A DNA stretch of 8,333 nt. It comes from Xanthobacteraceae bacterium. Lineage in GTDB: Bacteria > Pseudomonadota > Alphaproteobacteria > Rhizobiales > Xanthobacteraceae. Under the pieces are notes generated by a model. That model made no database searches and was not told the origin of the DNA. It worked only from the letters and a program-made list of their open reading frames with translations. The position numbers and the translations under genes are program-made. The DNA lies in the NCBI GenBank assembly GCA_030044035.1, contig JASHWN010000180.1:1-8333 (forward strand). Reading direction: 5' to 3'. Positions 1 to 6,600 of the stretch are shown here, one piece after another (within the stretch, counting starts at the first letter, position 1; each line of letters opens with the position of its first letter).

Positions 1-1888
1 GGACAAAGATCGGCAGCGCCGAAGGGTGGCCGCCGCCCGCCTTGGCGGCGATCAGTTGCGGCGTGAACACCGCCGCGATGCGGTCGAACCGCCCCAGCGC
101 GGCAGTCTCGTCATAGCCGATGCTGGCACGCTTGGCGGCGTTGCCGGCGCGCAGGTGGTGGAACGCGCGGGAATGCTCGCCGACGTCCGCATAGGCCTTG
201 CCGAGCGCGAAATCGAGCTGCATGCGGTCGGTTGTTGACAAGCCTTCGGCCCTGGCCGCGAGCGCCTGCATGGCGGCAAGATGCGCATCGCCGGGCTCGA
301 AGGTGGTCCCGGCGGCAAGGTTGACGTAAGCGGCTGTGCTGCTCGGATCGCGCCGCAGCGCTTCCCGATAGGCGCTTTGCGCCTCCTGCAATTGACCAAG
401 CTCTTCGAACACGTTGCCCATGTTGTTGTAGGCGTCGGCGAGGTCGGGCTTGAGCGCCAGCGCGCGACGGTAGTGCGCCAACGCGGCATGCAGCTCGCCG
501 CGTTCATGCAGCGTGTTGCCGCGGTTGTAGAGCGCTCCGGCATAATCCGGCCGCAGCGCGAGGGCGCGATCGTAGCTCGCCAGCGCCTCGTCAAAGCGCT
601 TGAGTTCATGCAGCGTGTTGCCGCGGTTGCAGAGCGCTTCGGCATGATCGGGCCACGCCGCGAGCGCGCGGTCGTAGCTCGCCAGCGCCTCGTCAAAGCG
701 CTTGAGTTGCCGCAGCGCATTGCCACGGTTGTAGAGCGCCCCGGTATGATCGGGCCGCACGACAAGGGCGCGGTCGTAGCTCGCCAGCGCCTCATCGAAC
801 CGCTTGAGTTCATGCAGCGTCGCACCGCAATTGCACAGCGCCTCGGTATAATCCGGCCGCAGCGCCAGCGCGCTGTCGTAGCTCGCCAGCGCCTCGTCAA
901 AGCGCTTCAGCGCATGCAGCGCATTGCCGCGGTTGTTGAGCGCACCGGCATAATCCGGCTGCACCGCCAGGGCGCGGTCGTAGCTCGCCAGCGCCTCGTC
1001 GAAGCGCTTGAGTTCGTACAGCGTCGCACCGCGGTTGCAGAGCGCCTCGGCATGATCGGGTTGCAGCGCCAGGGCGCGGTCGTAGCTCGCCAGCGCCTCG
1101 TCAAACCGCTTCAGCTCATGCAACATGTCGCCGCGGGTATAGAGCGCCTCGGCATGATCCGGCCGCAGCGCCACCGCGCGGTCGTAGCTCGCCAGCGCCT
1201 CGTCGAACCGCTTCAGCTCATGCAGCGTGATGCCGCGGTTGTAGAACGCTCCGGCATGATCGGGTTGCAGCGCAAGGGCGCGGTCGTAGCTCGCCAGCGC
1301 CTCGTCAAAGCGCTTCAGCTCATGCAACATGTTGCCGCGGTTATAGAGCGCCTCGGCGTAATTCGGCTGCAGCGCAAGGGCGCGGTCGTAGCTCGCCAGT
1401 GCCTCGTCGAACCGTTTGAGTCCATGCAGCGTAACGCCGCGGTTATAAAGCGCCCCAGCATGATGCGGCCACACCGCAAGGGCGCGGTCGTAGCTCGCCA
1501 CCGCCTCGTCAAAGCGCTGCAGAGCGTGCAACGTGGCACCGCGATTGCAGAGCGCCTCGGCATGATCCGGCCGCAGCGCCAGGGCGCGATCGTAGCTCGC
1601 CAGCGCCTCATCAAAGCGCTTGAGTTCGTGCAGCGTCGCACCGCGGTTGCAAAGCGCCTCGGCATGATCCGGCCGCAGCGCAAGGGCGCGGTCGTAGCTC
1701 GCTACCGCCTCATCGAGCCGCCGTTGCTGCGTGCTAATCACTGCAATCAAGTGAAGAGCATCGAAATAGTCGGGTTTAACACCCAGTATTGCGCGCGCCA
1801 GATCATGGGCCTCGCGTAACGACCCGCGCTCATAGGCCGCAACGGCCCGCTTCATCGCCTCGGGCAATGTTAGCGTAATGTTGGCCAT
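1..1888 (-). CDS. TPR-repeat sulfotransferase family protein (3' end outside window)
   Basis: At least 629 residues with no stop before the window edge. Residues 1-41 (MANITLTLPEAMKRAV...) hold a degenerate first TPR. Residues 42-517 are fourteen uninterrupted 34-residue TPRs of the type LHELKRFDEALASYDRAL. Residues 518-629 leave the repeat pattern and include LDFALGKAYADVGEHSRAF, GYDETAALGRFDRI and AAVFTPQL, ending in SALPIFV. From memory this linker is typical of TPR-sulfotransferase fusions, in which PIFV continues into the GMPRSGT PAPS-binding loop, so the catalytic domain should lie just beyond position 1. Such enzymes would transfer sulfate from PAPS to a protein or glycan; the substrate is unknown. 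The ATG at 1888 is chosen because GAGG lies 8 nt upstream and an in-frame TGA occurs nine codons before it. The gene starts 54 bp after groL and is probably co-transcribed with it. TPR content is certain; the sulfotransferase call rests on the linker alone. Confidence 0.8.
   Translation of the reverse strand, partial: MANITLTLPEAMKRAVAAYERGSLREAHDLARAILGVKPDYFDALHLIAVISTQQRRLDEAVASYDRALALRPDHAEALCNRGATLHELKRFDEALASYDRALALRPDHAEALCNRGATLHALQRFDEAVASYDRALAVWPHHAGALYNRGVTLHGLKRFDEALASYDRALALQPNYAEALYNRGNMLHELKRFDEALASYDRALALQPDHAGAFYNRGITLHELKRFDEALASYDRAVALRPDHAEALYTRGDMLHELKRFDEALASYDRALALQPDHAEALCNRGATLYELKRFDEALASYDRALAVQPDYAGALNNRGNALHALKRFDEALASYDSALALRPDYTEALCNCGATLHELKRFDEALASYDRALVVRPDHTGALYNRGNALRQLKRFDEALASYDRALAAWPDHAEALCNRGNTLHELKRFDEALASYDRALALRPDYAGALYNRGNTLHERGELHAALAHYRRALALKPDLADAYNNMGNVFEELGQLQEAQSAYREALRRDPSSTAAYVNLAAGTTFEPGDAHLAAMQALAARAEGLSTTDRMQLDFALGKAYADVGEHSRAFHHLRAGNAAKRASIGYDETAALGRFDRIAAVFTPQLIAAKAGGGHPSALPIFV
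338..1765 (-). repeat. Tandem array of fourteen 102-bp TPR-coding units
   Basis: Fourteen units of exactly 102 bp (34 codons) encode TPR 2 to TPR 15 of the sulfotransferase-type protein. The plus-strand core gtcgtagctcgcc recurs, with small variations, at 1691, 1589, 1487, 1385, 1283, 1181, 1079, 977, 875, 773, 671 and 569, with a degenerate copy at 467. No indel breaks the period. The central units are very similar at DNA level, while the first unit and the last two (toward 338) have diverged, as expected when internal units are homogenised by unequal exchange and edge units are not. Confidence 0.95.
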
Positions 1889-1896
1889 CCATAAGG

Positions 1897-1900
1897 CCTC
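1897..1900 (-). promoter_or_regulatory. Shine-Dalgarno of the TPR-sulfotransferase gene
   Basis: GAGG on the minus strand lies 8 nt before the ATG at 1888, a near-ideal spacing. It decides between two overlapping ATGs (ATGGATGG): only the downstream one opens the TPR frame. Confidence 0.65.
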
Positions 1901-1942
1901 GCGCCGCTCACCTCAGGCGACGGATATGAGGACCACGCTCCA

Positions 1943-3529
1943 CTAAGGCGTAATCACCGCCTCGGTGGTGAGTAAGAGGCCGGCCACCGAGGCGGCGTTT
2001 TGCAGCGCCAGCCGCACCACGCGGGTGGGGTCGAGGATGCCGGCTTCGACCATGTCGACGTAGCGCCCGGTGCGCGCGTCGAAACCCTGGTTCGCATCGT
2101 CGCTTTCCAGGATCTTGCCGACCACGATCGAGCCGTCCAGGCCGGAATTTTCCGCGATCTGCCACGCCGGCGCGCGGAGCGCGCGGCGCACGATGTCGAT
2201 GCCGGCCTTCTGCTCGTCATTGTCGGGCTTGAGCTCGGCAAGCGCCTTGCCGGCATGGAGCAGAGCGGCGCCGCCGCCGGCAACGATGCCTTCCTCCATG
2301 GCGGCACGGGTGGCGCACAGCGCGTCCTGCACCCGATCGCGCCGCTCGCGCAACTCAAGCTCGGTGGCACCGCCGACGCGGATCACCGCGACGCCGCTGG
2401 CGAGCTTGGCCAGCCGGTCGCGCACCCTTTGCCGGTCATAGTCCGAGGGCATCTCGGCGAGCTGCGCGCGCAACAGATTGGTGCGGGCGAGGATATCCGC
2501 CTTCTTGCCGGCGCCGTCGATGACGATGGTGTTTTCCTTTTCGACGCGCACGCTCTTGGCGCGGCCGAGCATGTCCAGGCTCGCGTTCCACAGCGTGATG
2601 CCGCGCTCGTCGGAGAACAGGCAGCCGCCGGTCAGGATGGCGATGTCCTCCATCAGCCCCTTGCGCTGCTCGCCGAACCGCGGCGCCTTGACCGCGGCGG
2701 TCTGCAAGCCGCCGCGCCCGTTGTTGAGCACCAGGAGCGCGAGCACGTCGGGGGCGAAATCGTCGGCAACGACCAGAAGCGGTTTCGGCTTCTTGAGCAG
2801 CGCCTCCATCAACGGCAGCAGCGCTTGCAGCTGGGTGAGATTCTTCTCGTGGAGCAGAATGTAGGGCTCTTCCAGCTCGCAGATCATCTTTTGCTGATCG
2901 GTGATAAAATGCGGCGAGACATAGCCGCGGTCGAACTGCATGCCGTCGACGAAGTTGAGCTCGGTGTCGATGCTGCGCGCCTGCTGCAGCGTGATGACGC
3001 CGTCGCTGCCGACTTTCTGCATGGCCTGGCCGAGCAGCATGCCGATGTCTTTGTCCCCGTTCGCCGAAACCATGCCGACCTGAACGATCTCCTCCAAGGT
3101 CGAGATGAGCTTCGACCGCTTCTTGATGTCGTCGATCGCGGCTTTGACCGCGTCGTCGATGCCGCGCTTTATTTCCATCGGGCTCAAGCCCGCCGCCACT
3201 GCTTTGATGCCGCCGCGGATGAGCGCGTGGGACAGTACCGTCGCCGTGGTGGTGCCGTCGCCGGCTTCCATGCTGGTCTTGGTCGCGACCTCGCGCAGCA
3301 TCTGCGCGCCCATGTTCTCGAACTTGTCGCGCAGCTCGATCTCTTTGGCCACGGTGACGCCGTCCTTGGTGATGCGCGGCGAACCGATGCCGAACTTCGT
3401 GCCGAGCACGACATTGCGGCCGCGCGGACCAAGCGTCACGCGCACCGCCTTGGTGAGAGTATCAACGCCGCGCAACAGCCGGTCGCGGGCATCGCCGTGG
3501 AACGTGAGGTCTTTCGGCACTCTGGCCAT
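1943..3529 (-). CDS. groL: Divergent GroEL/Cpn60 chaperonin paralogue
   Basis: A complete group I chaperonin subunit of 528 residues from the ATG at 3529, ending in TAG. GroEL forms a cytoplasmic double ring that folds proteins with ATP and GroES. In numbering that starts at a TTG two codons upstream (530 residues), the ATPase aspartates are all present: D58 (ITKDG), D93 ([11 protein letters not shown]) and D404, matching E. coli D52, D87 and D398. Most hydrophobic apical contacts are kept (Y205, F210, L240, L265, V269). Oddities: H209 replaces E. coli Y203; W458 replaces R452 of the ring-ring contact; PRFGEQRK replaces PGFGDRRK; two residues are inserted before ITKDG; and the protein stops at TTEAVITP with no GGM tail. 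It therefore looks like a specialised paralogue, not the housekeeping copy. No groES is adjacent in the window and no CIRCE element is visible upstream. It lies between two TPR enzymes on the same strand. ATG 3529 is preferred because AAGAG lies 9 nt upstream and the TTG start has no suitable site. Confidence 0.96.
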   Translation of the reverse strand: MARVPKDLTFHGDARDRLLRGVDTLTKAVRVTLGPRGRNVVLGTKFGIGSPRITKDGVTVAKEIELRDKFENMGAQMLREVATKTSMEAGDGTTTATVLSHALIRGGIKAVAAGLSPMEIKRGIDDAVKAAIDDIKKRSKLISTLEEIVQVGMVSANGDKDIGMLLGQAMQKVGSDGVITLQQARSIDTELNFVDGMQFDRGYVSPHFITDQQKMICELEEPYILLHEKNLTQLQALLPLMEALLKKPKPLLVVADDFAPDVLALLVLNNGRGGLQTAAVKAPRFGEQRKGLMEDIAILTGGCLFSDERGITLWNASLDMLGRAKSVRVEKENTIVIDGAGKKADILARTNLLRAQLAEMPSDYDRQRVRDRLAKLASGVAVIRVGGATELELRERRDRVQDALCATRAAMEEGIVAGGGAALLHAGKALAELKPDNDEQKAGIDIVRRALRAPAWQIAENSGLDGSIVVGKILESDDANQGFDARTGRYVDMVEAGILDPTRVVRLALQNAASVAGLLLTTEAVITP

Positions 3530-3538
3530 GTTCAAACG

Positions 3539-3543
3539 CTCTT
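3539..3543 (-). promoter_or_regulatory. Probable weak Shine-Dalgarno of groL
   Basis: AAGAG on the minus strand lies 9 nt before the ATG at 3529. The alternative TTG at 3535 would be only 3 nt from it, which favours the ATG. Better-looking GAGG and GGAGG strings occur further upstream but are about 20 nt or more from the start. Confidence 0.4.
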
Positions 3544-3582
3544 GGTTGACCTCAGAGCAGTAGAGTTGCCTCCGAGCCTCGC

Positions 3583-3610
3583 ATTCTATCCATACAATCT
3601 ATGCATGCAA
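3583..3610 (-). promoter_or_regulatory. Possible sigma-70-like promoter for groL
   Basis: On the minus strand TTGCAT (3610-3605) is followed after 16 nt by TAGAAT (3588-3583), one mismatch from TATAAT. This is the most A/T-rich part of the 161-bp gap before groL. The -35 box matches the consensus only in TTG, so the call is weak. No CIRCE inverted repeat and no convincing RpoH-type CTTG...CCAT promoter is visible. If used, it would give groL and the sulfotransferase gene a transcript independent of the glycosyltransferase gene. Confidence 0.3.
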
Positions 3611-3612
3611 TA

Positions 3613-3665
3613 AGGCGCGATGATGAACTAAGAACCGCCAATAGGCGCGATGAGCAAAGAACCGC
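3613..3665. repeat. Imperfect direct repeat upstream of groL
   Basis: Two copies begin 30 bp apart: 3613-3638 and 3643-3665. Both start aggcgcgatga and end aaagaaccgc or ctaagaaccgc; the second is 3 bp shorter in the middle. The repeat lies between the stop of the glycosyltransferase gene and the possible groL promoter. It could be a duplicated binding site or a small tandem duplication; no known operator is recognised. Confidence 0.55.
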
Positions 3666-3690
3666 GTCAGGCTCGAGGCGCCCGGCAAGG

Positions 3691-6600
3691 TTAAAATCCC
3701 AGCTGCCCGGCAAGTGCCGCGCGCAGCTCGGCGATGAGGCCGTGCCAGTCGCCGGGGCGCGTTTGGCGGAACAGCTGGGCGGTCGGATACCAGGGGCTGT
3801 CCGAGCGCTCGAGCAGCCAGCGCCAATCCGGTGCGTAGGGTAGCAGGATAAAGACTGGCTTTCCCATCGCCCCAGCCAGATGCGCGACCGCCGTGTCGAC
3901 CGAGATCACAAGGTCGAGTTCCGCAATGACGGCAGCGGTATCGGCGAAATCCGTAAACTCTTCGCCGAGACGGTGGATGTGTGGCTGCGCCGCGAGCAGC
4001 TCCCGATCCGCTGCGCGCAGTTGCTTTTGCAGGCTGACCAGGGTGATGCCTGGAATCGCAAGCGGCAGAAGCTGCGCCAGGCCGATCGAGCGGTTGCGAT
4101 CGTTCCAGTTCGTGGCTCTGCCCGCCCAGGCGATGCCGACGCGCGGCGCGGCCTTCGGTCCGAGCCGCGTCGCCCAAAGAGCCACACGCTCGGGCGGCGC
4201 GGCGAGGTAGGGAACGGCCGCCGGCACAGTCTCAAGCCGCGTAGCGAACGCGAGCGGCAGACTGAGCAGCGGACAATGACAATCGAACTGGGGCAGCGGC
4301 TCGCTGCGGGCGATCACTCGCTGCACGCCGGCCAAGGACTTAAGCAGTGGCTCGAGCGGCGCCTGCACTTCAAGGACCACGCGCCTGCTCCGCGCCGCCA
4401 CCATCGGCACATAGCGGCAGAACTGAATCGTGTCGCCTAGCCCTTGTTCGGCGTGGAGCAGGATGGTCTTGCCGGCGAGGTCGGCATCGCCGTTCCAGAG
4501 CGGCTGCGAGAAATTCCGCGGCGGCGACATGGCGGGCGTCTTCCAGCGCCACTCGTATGCGCGCCAGCCGCGCTCAAAATCACCGCAGACCAGACGCGTC
4601 AAAGCCTCGTTCCAATGCGCGGTCGCGTGATCCGGCCGCAGCGCCAGCGCTTTCGCGTAGCTCGCCAAGGCCTCGTCATGGCGGTTCAATTGACAGAGCG
4701 CATTGCCGCGGTTGCTGTGCGCCTCGACGTAATCGGGCTTGAGCGCGAGCACGCGATCATAGCTTGCGACCGCCTCGGCGAAGCGGTTGAGATGTTGCAG
4801 CACCGTCGCCCGGTTGTTCAGCGCTTCGACGTGATCGGGCCGCAGCGCAAGGGCGCGGTCGTAGCTCGCCAGTGCCTCGTCGAAACGCCTCAGTTGCCGC
4901 AGCGCATTGCCGCGGTTGTAGAGCGCCCCGGCATGATTCGGCCGCAGCGCAAGCGCGCGCTCGTAGCTGGCCAGCGCCTCCTCAAACCGCTTGAGTTCAT
5001 GCAACGTCGCACCGCGGTTGCAGAGCGCTTCGGCATGATCCGGCCGCACCGCAAGAGCGCGGTCGTAGCTTGCCAGCGCCTCGTCGAAACGCTTGAGTTC
5101 GTGCAGCGCATTGCCGCGGTTGTTGAGCGCCCCGGCATGACCCGGTCGCAGCGCGAGGGCGCGGTCGTAGCTCGCCAGCGCCTCGTCGAAGCGCTTGAGT
5201 TCATGCAGCGTAATGCCTCGGTTGCTGAACGCCTCGGCCTGATCGGGCTGCAGCGCCAGGGCGCGGTCGTAGCTCGCCAGCGCCTCGTCGAACCGCTTGA
5301 GTTCATGCAGCGTGTTGCCGCGGCTGTAGAGCGCCCCGACATGATCGGCCTTGAGCGCGACAGCGCGATCGAAGCTGAGTAGAGCCTCACCGTACCGCCG
5401 CAGTTCGTTGAGAGCCTTGCCGCGATTGTTGAGCGCCTCGACAAGGTCAGGCTTCAGTTCAAGCGCCCGGTCATAGCTGGCGAGCGCCTCACCATGGCGT
5501 TGCAGCTCGCACAAAAGATTGCCGCGGTTATAAAGCGCGTCGACGAAGTCGGGCCGCGATGCCAGCGCACGGTCGTAGCTGGCGAGCGCCTCCTCGCGGC
5601 GTCGCAGATCGCGCAGCAGGTTGCCCCGGTTATACGCCGCCTCGGCGTTGTCTGGTCGCAGCGTCAGTACCCGCTCGTAACTCGACAGCGCTTCGTCGTG
5701 GCGGCGCAAAGCGCGCAGCACGACGGCGCGGTTGTTGAGCGCCTCGTCGTGGTCCGGCGCGAGGGCGAGCACGCCATCGAAACTCGCCAGTGCTTGCTCG
5801 AAGCGGTTCAAGGCATGGAGCGCGAACGCGCGGCAAAGCCGGGCCTCGACAAAGTCGGGCCGCAACGCCAGCGCGCGTTCCGTACTCGCCAGGGCCGCTT
5901 CGAATTTCTCCGCCTGCAAGTGCACCAGAGCGTCGCTGAAGGCGGCCTCCGCCGAACCCAGATCGGTGGAACGCAGTTCCGTCGCCGCTGCGGAGAACTT
6001 TTCGCCGAGCGCCGCGGCCACGCTCGCCACGACGGCCTGCCAATCGCCAGGCTGCTTTTGGCGGAACAGTCGGGCGGTCGGATACCACGGGCTGTCGGTG
6101 CGGTCGAGCAGCCAGCGCCAATCGGGCGCGTAGGGCAGCAGCAGGAAGACCGGCTTGCCCATCGCCCCGGCCAGATGGGCGACCGCCGTGTCGACCGAGA
6201 TGACGAGGTCGAGTTCAGCAATGGCGGCGGCGGTGTCGGCGAAATCCGCAAATTCCTCGCCGAGACCCGGGATGTCATCGTGGGCGCCGAGCAGCTCGCG
6301 GTCTTGCGCGCTCATTTCCTTCTGCAGGCTGATCAAGCTGACGCCGGAAGCGGCAAGCACCAGAAGCGGCGCCAGACCGATCGATCGGTTGCGGTCGTAG
6401 CCATGCTTGGCGGACCCGGCCCACGCAATGCCGACACGGGGTCCGACCTTCGATCGAAGCCGCGACGCCCAAAAAGCGGCACGGTCGGGCGGCGCGGTGA
6501 TATAAGGGATCGCTGCCGGCACCGTATCGAGCCGCGTGTCGAACGCGAGCGGCAGGCTCAGCAGCGGACAGTGCAGATCGAAATCGGCGAGGGGTTCGCC

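Noticed and set aside
338..1765. Regular 102-bp repeats considered as a CRISPR array or satellite DNA
   Set aside because: The whole period is conserved with no repeat/spacer division, and it translates into 34-residue TPRs without stops.
281..1819. 512-residue open frame on the plus strand with its own repeated motif (ARQRLVKALEFMQR type)
   Set aside because: It is in exact antisense codon register with the TPR gene. Its stops would require TTA, CTA or TCA codons in the real gene, which are nearly absent at this G+C, and its repeats merely mirror the TPRs.
3552..3584. 10-codon reading frame ([10 protein letters not shown]) upstream of groL
   Set aside because: It is too short to support, has no clear ribosome site, and would lie partly upstream of the likely transcription start.
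2000..3613. 537-residue plus-strand open frame covering nearly all of groL
   Set aside because: It is in antisense register with groL, whose conserved chaperonin motifs prove the minus strand is coding; the plus-strand product shows no recognisable family features.
3530..3690. CIRCE operator or rho-independent terminator in the gap before groL
   Set aside because: No TTAGCACTC-N9-GAGTGCTAA-like inverted repeat and no stable hairpin followed by a T run could be found; the short palindrome TGCATGCA at 3602-3609 is not enough.
3599..4177. 192-residue minus-strand open frame overlapping the 3' end of the glycosyltransferase gene
   Set aside because: Its composition is an Arg/Ala-rich shifted reading of GT module C, which is clearly coding in another frame; only its last residues are outside that gene.
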